64,000 nt of DNA from Amycolatopsis eburnea (GTDB lineage Bacteria; Actinomycetota; Actinomycetes; Mycobacteriales; Pseudonocardiaceae). Below are positions 45,458 to 55,700 of the stretch, piece after piece. The stretch lies in NCBI RefSeq assembly GCF_003937945.1, contig NZ_RSEC01000035.1, positions 62,001-126,000 on the forward strand. The letters run 5' to 3'. The position numbers and the translations under genes are program-made. The notes beneath the pieces were generated by a model. That model had not been told where the DNA came from. It worked only from the letters and a program-made list of their open reading frames with translations, and searched no databases. The stretch's first letter is position 1. Each line of letters begins with the position of its first letter.

Positions 45458-46444
45458 TCACCCCGCCGGCACGGGCCAGCGGCGCCACACCGCGACGTGC
45501 AGGATCACCGCGAGGCTGAGCGCGTTCAACGTCGTGTGCGTGACCCAGCCGCCGACGAGGTCGGCCGGCACCGCGGCCCACCGCGCGATCCGCGGCAACG
45601 TCCACGACAACGCCTTGGCCAGCAACGCCACCAGCACCAGGACGAGGGTGCGACCCGGCAGCGGGGCGAGCCGGATGCCGGGCCACGCTTCGAAGAGCAT
45701 CGCCACCACGAGCACGGACGCGATCACCGCGCCGGCGACCGGCGGCGGCACCCACGCCCAGGTGACCCAGGTGGCGGCGACGACCACGGCGTGCGCCGTC
45801 GCCAGCCGGGCCGCCCGCCGCCGGATCCGCGCGAACGGCCAGCCGCGCAGCGCCACGTAGAAGACCATCTGCCACGCGCCGAGCACCGCGAACCAGGCAC
45901 CGTAGTCCTCGCCCCGCACCAGTCCCGTCCGGACCAGCCCCAGGTAGAGCGCCAGTCCGGCGACCCAGCACGACGCCAGCGCCGCCACGCCGGGCCACCG
46001 CCGGCCCCGGCCCCGCAGCGGCCGCCCTTCGCCGACCAGCGTCAGCTGCAGGACCAGCGTGAAGATGCCCGCCGCCAGCGGCACGGCCGCGGACCCGGTC
46101 ACCGCGCGGGCGAGCAGCGCCAGGCCCACCCCTCCGGCCACTACGAGCGCGGTGTCGGACACGCCCGGCCAGCCGCCGCGTAGCAGGCTGCCCGGCCAGT
46201 CCTCCCACCAGAACGCGATCACCGCGACGATCGGCAGCGCGAACGTCACGACCGGCCCGAGCAGCTCCAGGGTCCGCACCGGGCCGCCCGCGCCCACCGC
46301 GAGCAGCGCCGCCACGGGCAGCACGAACACCAGGCCGAGCAATCCGCGCCGGGGTTGCGCGCGACGCGCTTCGGCGAGCGCGGCCGGGCTCAGCGCGTCC
46401 GGCTCGCTGACCGCCGGGCGATCCAGCAGCCGGTCAGAGGACAT
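45458..46444 (-). CDS. Multi-pass membrane protein of unknown function
   Basis: The 328-residue protein has about eight hydrophobic helices (for example LLGLVFVLPVAALLAVGAG, ALVVAGGVGLALLA, VAGAVIASVLVVAMLFEAW). No catalytic motif was recognised. The N-terminal 35 residues are cytosolic and charged. Its ATG lies inside the last 11 bases of the molybdenum-enzyme gene, so it is the fourth gene of that operon. A link to substrate uptake or to the redox chain is possible but unproven. Confidence 0.7.
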   Translation of the reverse strand: MSSDRLLDRPAVSEPDALSPAALAEARRAQPRRGLLGLVFVLPVAALLAVGAGGPVRTLELLGPVVTFALPIVAVIAFWWEDWPGSLLRGGWPGVSDTALVVAGGVGLALLARAVTGSAAVPLAAGIFTLVLQLTLVGEGRPLRGRGRRWPGVAALASCWVAGLALYLGLVRTGLVRGEDYGAWFAVLGAWQMVFYVALRGWPFARIRRRAARLATAHAVVVAATWVTWAWVPPPVAGAVIASVLVVAMLFEAWPGIRLAPLPGRTLVLVLVALLAKALSWTLPRIARWAAVPADLVGGWVTHTTLNALSLAVILHVAVWRRWPVPAG

Positions 46445-48605
46445 CTTCGAGGCGGATCGGCAGCCGGTGGTGCCGCCGTCCGGTGGCGTGGTGGACGGCG
46501 TTCGCCACGGCGGCCGCCACCCCGACCATCGAGACCTCGCCGAGCCCCTTCACCCCGACCGGGTTGAACCGGAAGTCGGGCCGGTCCACGAAGTCGACGT
46601 CGATGCGGTGGACATCGGCGTTGACCATCACGGGGTACTCCTCGAGCGTCGCGTTGAGGAAGCCGCCGCGCTCCGGGTCGGGCAGGCTTTCCTCGCGCAG
46701 TGCCCCGCCGATGCCCCAGATCACGCCGCCGCGCACCTGGCTCGCCGCGGTCACCGGGCTGGCGACCCGGCCGCAGTCGACGACGCTGACCACGCGCGGC
46801 ACGCGGATCCGGCACGTCGTCGGCTCGACGCGGACCTCGACGAAGTGGGCGACCCAGCTGAACGTGCTGAACTCCGGGTAGACCGGGCCGGCGATGGCCA
46901 GGTGCCCGGCCTTCGACTGGTCGACGACCTCGGGACCCTGCCCGGCACCGACCGTGGCCACTTCGACCTCGACCGGGTGCCCGGCGCGTCCGACGGCGGC
47001 GGCGACGTCCACGGCCCCGGTGTCGGCCGCGTTCAGGTGCTTGCGCAGTTCCCGCAGCCCGGCGTGCACGGCGGGCAGCGCGGTCGCCGTGCCCCAGGAC
47101 CCCGCGGTGAGGTGCTGCGGCGCGACGCGGGTGTCGCCGACCCGGACTTCGACGTCCCGCACGGCGATGCCGAGGTCGTTCGCGACGAGCAGCGCGATCG
47201 CCGACCGGATGCCCTGGCCCATTTCGTGGCCGTCGACGGCGGCCGTCACCCGGCCGTCGGCGTGCGCGGTCAGGTGCGCGACGGCGGGTGCGGCGTGGCC
47301 AGGATAGGTGCCCACCGCGACACCCCAGCCGAGCAGCGAACCGTCGGCCGTGCGCATCGAGCCGGGTTCGGGGTCGCGGCCGGCCCACCCGAACCGCTCG
47401 GCACCACGGCGGAGGCATTCGGCGAGGAACCGGGTGGAGAACGGCCGTCCGCTGACCGGGTCGGTCATCGTGTCGTTGGCCAGGCGCAGCGCGACCGGGT
47501 CCTGGCCGGTGGCGCAGGCGAGTTCGTCGACCGCCGACTCGAACGCGAACATCGCCGAGCTTTCGAACGGTGCCCGCATGTAGCCGGGGGTCTGCACGTC
47601 GGTCCGCACGAGCCGGTGCCGGCCGCGGAACGCCTCGAAGCCGTACAGTCGCGAGGAGACCTCGGTGTGCATCGCCGGGAACAGGTCGTGGCGGGACGTC
47701 TGCTGGTCGACCTCGTGCACGGCGGCGAGGATCTTGCCGGACGCGTCGGCGCCGAGGCGTACGCGGTGGCGGGTGGCCGGGCGGAAGCTGCCGTTGTGGA
47801 AGGTCTGGGCGCGCGTCAGCACGAGCTTGACCGGACGGCCGAGGCGGCGGCTCACCAGCGCGAGCGGCGCGAGGTGCGGCTGGAGCGAGTTCTTCTGCCC
47901 GAACCCGCCGCCGACGTACGGCGAACGCACCTCGATCCGCGCCGCGTCGAGGCCGAGCTGCTGGGCGAGCCCGTGCCGGACCGCGGCCGCGTTCTGCGTG
48001 CCTTCGTGCACGACGAGCGTGCCGTCGCGCCATTCGACGACGGCGCCGTTGAGCTCCATCGGCACGGCGTGCTGCGCCGCGTGCTCGTAGGTGCGCTCGA
48101 TCCGCACCGGGCTGGCGTCGACCACCGCGTCGGCGTCGCCGACCTTGATGTCGGCCAGGAACGGCAGCGGGATCGCCTCTTCCTGCACCAGGGTGGTCGC
48201 GCCCGCGGCGTCGAGGTGCGCGGCAACCGGCTCGGGCTCGTACTCGGCGGTGACGAGGTCGGCGGCTTCGGTGGCGGCGACCGGGGTTTCGGCCACGACC
48301 AGGGCGATCGGCTGGCCGCGGTAGGCGATCCGGTCGTCCAGCAGCGGCTGCAGGCTCTGGAAGGCGAACCCGCCGCCCATGATGAACCCGGGGCCGCGCA
48401 GCTCTTCGGCGTCGAACCGGGTGACGACGAGGAGCACGCCGGGCACGGCTTCGGCGGCCCGGGTGTCCACATCGGACACCCGGCCGTGGCCGATCCGGGC
48501 GGTGGCCAGGGCGGCGTGGACGACCCCGTCCGGGACGCGGTCGGTGCCGTAGGCGGCTTGGCCGGTGACTTTTTCGTGGGCGTCGACGCGCCGGGTGTCG
48601 GTCAT
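46434..48605 (-). CDS. Aldehyde oxidoreductase/xanthine dehydrogenase family, molybdenum-binding subunit (PaoC-like)
   Basis: The 723-residue protein (MTDTRRVDAHEKVTGQAAYGTDR) is the large subunit that carries the molybdopterin cytosine dinucleotide cofactor. It shows the family segments VGGGFGQKNSLQPHLAPLA near 270, PGYMRAPFESSAMFAFE near 345, GHEMGQGIRSAIA near 455 and the C-terminal GVKGLGEVSMVG near 690, where the catalytic base Glu lies. The ATG overlaps the preceding gene's TGA (ATGA). Together with the two small subunits it would hydroxylate an aldehyde or N-heterocycle, with electrons passing through the Fe-S and FAD subunits. The substrate is unknown. Confidence 0.92.
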   Translation of the reverse strand: MTDTRRVDAHEKVTGQAAYGTDRVPDGVVHAALATARIGHGRVSDVDTRAAEAVPGVLLVVTRFDAEELRGPGFIMGGGFAFQSLQPLLDDRIAYRGQPIALVVAETPVAATEAADLVTAEYEPEPVAAHLDAAGATTLVQEEAIPLPFLADIKVGDADAVVDASPVRIERTYEHAAQHAVPMELNGAVVEWRDGTLVVHEGTQNAAAVRHGLAQQLGLDAARIEVRSPYVGGGFGQKNSLQPHLAPLALVSRRLGRPVKLVLTRAQTFHNGSFRPATRHRVRLGADASGKILAAVHEVDQQTSRHDLFPAMHTEVSSRLYGFEAFRGRHRLVRTDVQTPGYMRAPFESSAMFAFESAVDELACATGQDPVALRLANDTMTDPVSGRPFSTRFLAECLRRGAERFGWAGRDPEPGSMRTADGSLLGWGVAVGTYPGHAAPAVAHLTAHADGRVTAAVDGHEMGQGIRSAIALLVANDLGIAVRDVEVRVGDTRVAPQHLTAGSWGTATALPAVHAGLRELRKHLNAADTGAVDVAAAVGRAGHPVEVEVATVGAGQGPEVVDQSKAGHLAIAGPVYPEFSTFSWVAHFVEVRVEPTTCRIRVPRVVSVVDCGRVASPVTAASQVRGGVIWGIGGALREESLPDPERGGFLNATLEEYPVMVNADVHRIDVDFVDRPDFRFNPVGVKGLGEVSMVGVAAAVANAVHHATGRRHHRLPIRLEDVL

Positions 48606-49600
48606 CGGGTCGCTCGCTCCCCGGCCATCAGCACGGCGTCGGCGACCGTGCGGATGCCCAACTCGATCCGGAATCCGTTGTGGGTGCCGGGACGGGCGCC
48701 GGCGAAGGCGATCTCGCCGGCGCGCCGGGCGTGCTCGGCGGTCAGGGGCAGGCCGCGCAGGGTGCGTTCGGCTTCGGCGGCCCGCCACGGCCGGGTGGCG
48801 ACGCCGCCCAGGGCGATCCGGCAGTCGCCGACGACGCCGTCCGCCACGGTCAGCGCGACCGCGGCCGAGGCGAGCGCGAACGCGTAGGATTCGCGGTCGC
48901 GGATCTTCAGGTAGACCGACCCGCGACCGGCGGGCGTCACCGGAACGCGGATGCGCAGGATCAGCTCGCGGGGGTCGAGGACGTGCTCGCGAGCCGGGTC
49001 GTCGCCCGGCTCGACGTGCAGCTCCGCCAGCGGGACCGTGCGCTCGCCGCGCGGGCCGGCGACGTCGACGACCGCGTCGAAGGCGAGCAGCGCGATCGCC
49101 CAGTCGCCGGGGTAGGTCGCGATGCAGGCGTCACTGGTGCCGAGCAGCGCGTGCGTGCGGTCGTGCCCTTCGCGCGCGGCGCAGCCACTGCCGGGCACGC
49201 GCTTGTTGCAGGGGAACTCGGACCCGCCGCGGAAGTAGCCGCACCGCGTGCGCTGCAACAGGTTCCCGCCGACGGTGGCCATGTTCCGCAGCTGCTGGGA
49301 AGCGGCGCGCCACAACGATTCCGACAGCGCCGGGTACCCGTCGCGCACGGCGGGGTGGTCGGCGACGTCGGCCATCCGCGCGCCGGCGCCGAAGACGAGT
49401 TCGCCGGCGCGGGCTTCGATGGTGGTCAGCTCGGGCAGGCGGTGCACGTCGACGACGGCGGGCGGCGTCTCGACGCCGAGCTTCATCAGGTCGTAGAGCG
49501 TGGTGCCGCCGGCCAGGATCCGGGTTCCCGGCACGGCGTCGCGCAGCGCCTCGAGGGCGGAGCCGACGCTGTCCGGCGCGACGTAGGCGAAGGGTCGCAT
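48602..49600 (-). CDS. FAD-binding subunit of the molybdenum oxidoreductase, with Cys insertion (PaoB-like)
   Basis: The 332-residue protein (MRPFAYVAPDSVGSALEAL) has the FAD-binding ILAGGTTLYDLMKLG near residue 30 and LRNMATVGGNLLQRTRCGYF near 105. Right after that is the Cys-rich insertion with CGYFRG, PCNKR and GCAAREG. In E. coli PaoB such an insertion binds a [4Fe-4S] cluster, and the cysteines are kept here. It overlaps the upstream gene by one base and the downstream gene by four. Confidence 0.92.
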   Translation of the reverse strand: MRPFAYVAPDSVGSALEALRDAVPGTRILAGGTTLYDLMKLGVETPPAVVDVHRLPELTTIEARAGELVFGAGARMADVADHPAVRDGYPALSESLWRAASQQLRNMATVGGNLLQRTRCGYFRGGSEFPCNKRVPGSGCAAREGHDRTHALLGTSDACIATYPGDWAIALLAFDAVVDVAGPRGERTVPLAELHVEPGDDPAREHVLDPRELILRIRVPVTPAGRGSVYLKIRDRESYAFALASAAVALTVADGVVGDCRIALGGVATRPWRAAEAERTLRGLPLTAEHARRAGEIAFAGARPGTHNGFRIELGIRTVADAVLMAGERATR

Positions 49601-50070
49601 CAGCCCTCCCCGGCGGTTTGCCGCACGGCGGCGACGATCCCGGCGTAGGCGCCGCACCGGCACAGGTTCCCGCTCAGGTACTCCCGCGCCTGCTCGTCGT
49701 CGGCGGCGTGCCCCTCGGCGATGCAGGCCAGCCCGGACATGATCTGCCCGGGCGTGCAGTAGCCGCACTGGAGCGCGTCGTGGTCGACGAAGGCCTGCTG
49801 CAAGGGGTGCAGCCCGCCGTCCGGCCCGGCGACTCCCTCGATGGTGGTCACCGCCCGCCCGCCGGCCTGCACGGCGGGCGTCAGGCAGGAGACGACGCGC
49901 CGCCCGTCGAGGTGGACCGTGCAGGCGCCGCAGTGGCCCTGGTCGCAGCCCTTCTTGGTACCGGTCAGCCCGAGGCGCTCCCGCAGCACGTCGAGCAGCG
50001 ACTCCCGCGGGTCGAGCCGCAGCCGCACGGCCTCGCCGTTGACGGTCGCTTCGATTTCTGGAGTGGACAC
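49600..50070 (-). CDS. [2Fe-2S] subunit of the molybdenum oxidoreductase (PaoA-like, no Tat leader)
   Basis: The 156-residue protein (MSTPEIEATVNGEAV) has the plant-ferredoxin-type cluster motif GCDQGHCGACTVHLDG near residue 42 and the second cluster motif QCGYCTPGQIMSG near 100, followed by GNLCRCGAYAGIV. These are the two [2Fe-2S] sites of the family. E. coli PaoA has a Tat signal; none is present, so the complex here is probably cytosolic. It is the first gene of a four-gene operon (PaoA, PaoB, PaoC, membrane protein). Confidence 0.93.
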   Translation of the reverse strand: MSTPEIEATVNGEAVRLRLDPRESLLDVLRERLGLTGTKKGCDQGHCGACTVHLDGRRVVSCLTPAVQAGGRAVTTIEGVAGPDGGLHPLQQAFVDHDALQCGYCTPGQIMSGLACIAEGHAADDEQAREYLSGNLCRCGAYAGIVAAVRQTAGEG

Positions 50071-50141
50071 CCGGCGACGCTAGCTCCGCGGCCCGTGGCG
50101 CCGCCTTCCGGTGATTGCTGCCGGGGCCGCCGTTTATTGCG

Positions 50142-51005
50142 CTAACCCCGCACGGCGGTCCGGTACGCCGACGGCGGCTGCCCGATCTGCGCCCGGAACG
50201 CCGAAGCGAACCGCGACGGCGTCGCGAACCCGCACGCCTCGGCGATCTCCGTCACCGACAGGTCCCCGCGTTCGAGGTGCCGGCACGCCTTCTCCACCCG
50301 GACCCGGGTCAGGTAGCGGTAGGGCGTCTGCCCGGTCGCCGTCTTGAAGACGCGCAGGAAGTGGAACGGGCTCAGGTCGGCCGCCGCCGCCATGTCGGCC
50401 AGGGTGAGCGGGCGGTGGTGGTTGTCGCGGATGAACTGGACGGCGCGGCGGGTGCGCAGTTCGTCGCGGCCGGGGACGCGGGGCGGGGGTGCCGCCGCGT
50501 GCCGGGTCAGGAGATGGACCGCCAGGAACGACGCCGCCGATTCCGCGTACAGCTCGTCGGCGCCGGCGAGCGCCGCCGAGCCCAGCGCGCCGGCGACCGA
50601 GGCCAGCACCGGGTCTTCGACGGCGAGGGCGTCCGGGCGGCCGAGGCGGCCGGCGTCGCGGCCCCACAGCTCCAGCGCCGTCCGGTCGACCAGCGCGGCC
50701 GGCAGGTGGACGTGCGTGGTCAGGGTGCGCCCGGCGCCACGCCAGCGGAGGCGGACCGGGTGGCCGGGCGCGGTCAGGCCGACCGAGCCGGGGCCGTAGT
50801 CCGCCCGGCGCCACCGCGCGCCGTGCCGCGACTCGATGGTCGTGGTGCCCGCGCCGACCACCACGATCGTCTGCTCGTCGGCGGGCGGCAGGTCGAGCTC
50901 GGCTTCAGGGGCGTTGTCGAGCAGTCGCACGAGCACCGCGGACCAGCCGTTGTCCCGGCGGCTGCAGAGCCGGACCCGCGCCGCGCTTCCGGGATCGAAC
51001 GTCAC
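50142..51005 (-). CDS. AraC-family transcriptional regulator
   Basis: The 287-residue protein (VTFDPGSAARVRL) has an N-terminal cupin-like sensor and, from about 190, two HTHs of the AraC domain: PLTLADMAAAADLSPFHFLRVFK and SVTEIAEACGFATPSRFASAFR. The final segment IGQPPSAYR is typical. It lies 71 bp upstream of the PaoABC operon on the same strand and could activate it. The start is a GTG divergent from the MarR gene. Confidence 0.9.
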   Translation of the reverse strand: MTFDPGSAARVRLCSRRDNGWSAVLVRLLDNAPEAELDLPPADEQTIVVVGAGTTTIESRHGARWRRADYGPGSVGLTAPGHPVRLRWRGAGRTLTTHVHLPAALVDRTALELWGRDAGRLGRPDALAVEDPVLASVAGALGSAALAGADELYAESAASFLAVHLLTRHAAAPPPRVPGRDELRTRRAVQFIRDNHHRPLTLADMAAAADLSPFHFLRVFKTATGQTPYRYLTRVRVEKACRHLERGDLSVTEIAEACGFATPSRFASAFRAQIGQPPSAYRTAVRG

Positions 51006-51025
51006 GCCCCGACCCTAGATCCGGG

Positions 51026-51039
51026 GTTCGAATTTGAAC
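51026..51039. promoter_or_regulatory. Near-palindrome GTTCGAATTTGAAC, candidate MarR operator
   Basis: Inverted GTTC/GAAC arms with an AT-rich centre lie in the 53-bp divergent gap between the AraC and MarR genes, 20 bp before the MarR ATG. AT-rich dyads of this type are usual for MarR autoregulation. Confidence 0.55.
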
Positions 51040-51058
51040 AGCGGGTACCGTTGTCCGC

Positions 51059-51529
51059 ATGGGTGGTCCGCTGAACACGCAGGAGAAGCGCGCCTGGAAC
51101 GCGTTCCGCAGCACCTTCACCCTGCTCCACCAGCGGATGGACCAGCAGCTCAAGCGCGACGCCGGCCTGTCCCACCTCCAGTACGAGATCCTCGCCCGGC
51201 TCGGCGCGGCCCCGGACCGCGAGCTGCGGATGGCCGAGCTGGCGTGCGCGGTGTCGAATTCCAAGAGCGGGCTGACCTACCAGATCGGCCAGCTGGAGCA
51301 GGCCGGCCTCGTCCGGCGGCGGGCGTGCGAGAGCGACGTCCGCGCCGTCTACGCCGTGCTGACCGACGAGGGCGCGGAGCTGCTGGCGCGGGCCACGCCC
51401 GGGCACGTCGCCCTCGTGCGCGAGCTGCTGCTCGACGTCCTCACGCCGGACCAGCTGAGCGCGCTGGCCGACGGCCTCGGCGAGGCGAACCGCCGCATGC
51501 TGGCAGCCGGGGACTGCACCGGGCGTTAG
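51059..51529 (+). CDS. MarR-family transcriptional regulator
   Basis: The 156-residue protein (MGGPLNTQEKRAWNAF) has the winged-helix core: LSHLQYEILARLGAAPDRELRMAELACAVSNSKSGLTYQIGQLEQAGLVRR, with the wing at ACESDVRAVYAVLTDEG. MarR proteins usually repress genes for export or aromatic metabolism and are released by small ligands. The gene has no Shine-Dalgarno. The control target is probably itself and perhaps the AraC gene. Confidence 0.9.
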   Translation: MGGPLNTQEKRAWNAFRSTFTLLHQRMDQQLKRDAGLSHLQYEILARLGAAPDRELRMAELACAVSNSKSGLTYQIGQLEQAGLVRRRACESDVRAVYAVLTDEGAELLARATPGHVALVRELLLDVLTPDQLSALADGLGEANRRMLAAGDCTGR

Positions 51530-51824
51530 GCCGCGCGAACGGCTCCCCGGGACCCGGCCGACGGCGAGGCCGCGTACCGCCGGTGGCGCACCAGGTTCGA
51601 CCTGGTCGTGGACGCGCTGGACTACGGCTTCCGCGAACAGCGCGATTCCTCCGCCGGTGACTTGAGCGGGCACCTTCGCCGGCGAGGCGATCCGCACGCC
51701 GAAGCTGCTCGGGATCCTCCGCGAGCACGCCGTCGTCTCGGTGCTGTGGCCGGGCGCCGGCCGCCTGACCGGCGCCGACGCGGTTCACGCAACCATTCCG
51801 GGCGCTCGCCCGTGTATCAGGGGT
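51530..51824 (+). pseudogene. Possible gene remnant in two frames between MarR and protease genes
   Basis: About 295 bp separate the two genes. One frame reads DPADGEAAYRRWRTRFDLVVDALDYGF, and a shifted frame then reads AGEAIRTPKLLGILREHAVVSVLWPG. Both look coding-like (balanced composition, acidic/aromatic mix) but have no start, no ribosome-binding site and no continuous frame. This may be a decayed gene; I do not recognise the family. Confidence 0.3.
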
Positions 51825-52673
51825 GTGAGGACTTCTTCGCAACGACGGCGGCTGTTCCGGCCGCGGGCGACGGCCGTCGCGGTGCTGGCCGGCGCCGGGC
51901 TCGCGTTCGCGCACACCACCGCGGGGCCGCCGGTCACGGGCCCCGTCCTGGCGGCCGCGGCCGGCGGGCACGGCCTGCCCGACCCGGTGGCCACCACGAC
52001 CCGGCCCGCCCCGAACCCGATCCTGCCCTTCAACGCGAAACTGACCTCGGCCGACATCCCCGTCCCGGGCGGCGGCGTGCGCGACGGCGCCTGCAGCGGG
52101 TCGCTGGTCGCGCCGCAGTGGGTGATCACCGCCGGGCACTGCTTCCACGACCTCGCCGACGCCCGGGTCGGCGGCCCGCCGCGGTACACGATGACGGTGA
52201 CCGTCGGCCGCCTGAAGGACACCGACCCCGGCGGGCACACGGCGAAGGTCGTCGACGTCGAGCAGTCCCCGGTGAACGACCTGGCGCTGGCGAAGCTCGA
52301 CCTCGCGATCAACGACATCGCGCCGGTCGAGCTGAACCGGCAGCGGCCCGTGGTGGGCGAGCAGCTGCAGTTCGCCGGCTGGGGCTCGCACTCGGCGACC
52401 GTGCTCGGCCCCTCCGACCACCTCAAACGCGGGGCCTTCACGGTTTCGGGCATCGGCCAGTCGACGCTGGAAGCCGTGCCGGCCGGCACGCGAACCGTGG
52501 AAAACGGCCCGTGCCCGGAGGATTCGGGCGGCCCGTTCTTCGTCTCCCCGGACGACCGCACGGCGACGCTGGTGGCCATCGTCAACACCGGCCCGCCGTG
52601 CCCGCAGCCCGGCGCGGAGACGATCGCCCGGGTGGACGTGGTCGCGGACTGGATCCGCGAGCGGACGGGCTGA
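51825..52673 (+). CDS. Secreted trypsin-like serine protease (S1)
   Basis: The GTG start gives VRTSSQRRRLFRPRATAVAV, a signal-peptide-like leader. The mature part has the triad in order: His in QWVITAGHCFHD near 100, Asp in VNDLALAKLD near 150, and Ser in PCPEDSGGPFF near 233. The oxyanion motif reads EDSGGP rather than GDSGGP, a modest change seen in some bacterial chymotrypsin-like proteins. The 282-residue protein is exported. An in-frame upstream start at 51741 would place an unlikely 28 residues before the leader. Confidence 0.85.
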   Translation: MRTSSQRRRLFRPRATAVAVLAGAGLAFAHTTAGPPVTGPVLAAAAGGHGLPDPVATTTRPAPNPILPFNAKLTSADIPVPGGGVRDGACSGSLVAPQWVITAGHCFHDLADARVGGPPRYTMTVTVGRLKDTDPGGHTAKVVDVEQSPVNDLALAKLDLAINDIAPVELNRQRPVVGEQLQFAGWGSHSATVLGPSDHLKRGAFTVSGIGQSTLEAVPAGTRTVENGPCPEDSGGPFFVSPDDRTATLVAIVNTGPPCPQPGAETIARVDVVADWIRERTG

Positions 52674-52710
52674 GCGGCGGCGCCCGGGACACGGGCGCCG
52701 CCGCCCAGGC

Positions 52711-55700
52711 TCAGGGTGCGCCGGTGATGGTGAACTGCGAACCCGGCTCGACGACGACGTTGCCCGCCGACGAGTTCGTGATCGTCACGTCCGACAGCGC
52801 CGCGCTGCCGCGGGCGCCGCTCATCGCGAGGATGCCGGCCCCGTTGTTGGACTTGTCGATCTTGACGTTCGTGACCGCCACGTTCATGGTCCCGCCGCCG
52901 GTCTTGAACTGGATGCCGTCGTAGGTGGAGTCGTGGATCTCCGTGTCCCGCAGCGTCACCCCGGTGATGTCCTTGCCCTGCGCGAAGAACGTGATCGCGC
53001 CGAACTTCTGCTGCTCGCCCCAGAACACGCCGCCGCAGCGGTGCAGGGCGTTGTTCGCGATCAGCGTCTGCCCGGAGAACGGCAGCGGGTCGTGGTCGGT
53101 CGCCAGCATGATCCCCGGGTAGTTCATCGTGTCGGACACCAGGTTGTTCTCGATCTTGTTGCCGTAGCCGCCGTAGATCGCGATGCCGTTCGCGCGCCAC
53201 GGGAGCTGGATGGTGTTGTTCGTGAAGGCGTTGTCGTGCGCGATGTCCACCGACGGGTCCTTCACGTACTGGTTGGCCCACACGGCGAGCGAGTCGTCTC
53301 CAGTGGTGCGGAACGACGAGTCGAACACCCGCGAGTTGCGCGTGCCGTTGGTGAAGTTGATGCCGTCGGCGTAGGTGTCGCGGATCCGCATGCCGCTGAA
53401 CTGGAGGCCGTCGGCCGGCCCCCACAGCTCGGGCTTGTTGCTGTAGTCGCGGCCGACCCACACGCCGACGTTCGCGTGCTCGATCCAGACGTTGGAGATC
53501 TTGGTGCCGGTGCCGAAGCGGCCGTTGAGGCCGACGCCGCCCTCGGCGTTGCCGTCACCGCCGCGGATCCGGCCGGAGCCGAAGATGGCGATGTCGGAGA
53601 TCTGCGTGTTCTTGTCGATGTCGAACCCGAAGTTGCCTTCGTGCGGGTGGTTGATGGTGCCCGCGTCCTGCGGCTGGATCAGCGAGTACAGCTGCGAGCG
53701 CCACATGCCGGCGCCGCGGATGGTCACGTTGGAGATGCCGACCTGGTTGTACTGGCCGCCGCCGTTGGGCACGGTCGGGTCGTCGGTCAGGATCTTCGCC
53801 TCCTGCCGCCACTGGCCTTCGGGGATCCAGACGCACGCGATGACGCCGTTCTGGTCGTCGGTGACCGCGCGCTGGATCGCCGGGGCGTCGTCGACGCCGT
53901 CGTCCGGCACGGCGCCGTATGCGGTGATGGACGTGCATTCGGCGGGCTTCGGCAGCGCCGGCGCGACCTGTTCGAGGTCGACCAGGTCGATGACGTAGTA
54001 GGCAGCGCTGTCGCCGTTGTCCCGCTGCAGCTTGAACTTCGTGCCCGCCGGGTACGACTGGCTCAGCAGCGCGTGCGACTCGTCGAACAGCCGGCGCGCG
54101 TTGGCCTGCGGCGTGTTCGTCAGGCCTTCGGGGTCGTCGGTGGTGCCGTAGAGCCAGCTGTGCTTGGACGACAGCGTCAGCTTCTGCGCGAAGGTGCCGT
54201 TGACGTACAGGCTGAGCGTGAAGTCCTGGCCTCCGCCGCCGGGCGCATCGGGCACGGAGTTGCGGACGACAATCGAGTTCGCCTGGTTCACCGACGTGAT
54301 TTCGACGTACTGGCCCTGGTTGGCCAGCCGCACCGACCGGCGGCCGGAGGACTCGGTCGCGAAGTTGGTGTGCCCGAACGTGCGCAGCGGGTCGGTTTCG
54401 AGCAGCTGACCCTGGTACTGCGCGGCTTCCGCCTCGTATTCGGTGTACGGCAGGGCGGCGCCGCGGCCGACCACGATCGTGCGCGAGAGCCCGTTGTTGG
54501 ACTCGTTGGTCTCCGCGACGGCGTTCGCCGCGTCCGCGGTCGCCGTCAGGGTGGCGCCGCCGCCGGTCGCGGTCCACGTGCCGGTGATGGCGACGTCCAC
54601 TGTGGACCCGGCCGCGACGGCGGGCGTGCTGCCGCTCAGGGTGGTGGCCCCGGCGGTCAGGCGGGTCACCGAGGCGCCCGCGCCGCTGGTGCCGCGGTTG
54701 TGCACGGCCACGGTGAACGACACCGCCGCGCCGGCCGCCGGGTTCGGCGGGTTCGACGTGATGCCGGTGACCTCGAGGTCCGGCCCGGGTGCCTGGGCGA
54801 CGACCAGTGGTGCGGGCGCGGTGAAGGTGTTGTTGGTGTCGTTCTGCTCCACCACGGTGTTGGCCGGATCGACGGTCGCGGTGACCGGGTAGCTGCCCTG
54901 CGGCCGGGTGCCCGCGGCGACGGTCACCGTCGTGGACGCGCCCGCGTCGAGCGCGCCGACGGCCGCGTTGCCGACGACCGTGCCGCCGAGGGCGACGTTG
55001 ACCGTCGTGGCGGGCGCGGCCGCGGTGCCCGCGTTCTTCACCGTCGCCGAGACGGTGACCTGGCTGGTCTCGTCCGGGTTCGCCGGCGTCCAGGTGGTGC
55101 CGGTGACCACCAGGTCGGGGTTCGGCGCCGGCGTGCCGAGCACCTGGAACTCCGCGACCTGCGCGCCCGGGGCGCCGGAGTTGGCGAAGAACTGCAGCCG
55201 CACGTCGGCGGCCCGCCCGGTGACCGGGATGGTGACGGTGTTCTGGCCGGCGGCCGGGTCGAAGCGGTAGTCGGCGCGGGCCTTGAGCGTGCTGAACGCC
55301 GTGGCGCCCTGGTCGCGGCCGAGGACCTCGAAGTTCTGCGTTCGCGCGCCCCAGACCGCGTCCGGGTTGAGCTTCACGACGACGGCGTCGAGGTCGGCGC
55401 CGGCACCGAGCTTCACGGTCAGCGAGTTCGGGTAGCCCGCCGCGGATTCCCAGTACGTGCCGGTGTTGCCGTCGTTGGCGTTGGCCGCGACGAACGAGAA
55501 GACGCTCGAGGTCGCCTCGATCGGCTTGCCCGCGGCGAGGTTCTGCCCGGCCTGGGTGCCCTGCCGCACGACGTGGGCGCTGTCGGCGGACTCGTGCCCC
55601 GCGGCGTCCGTGGCCCGCACGAAGTACTCGACGCGCGTGCCCGCGGGCCGCGTCTCGGTGAACGTGGTGCCGGTGACGGTGGTGACCGGCGTGCCGTCGC

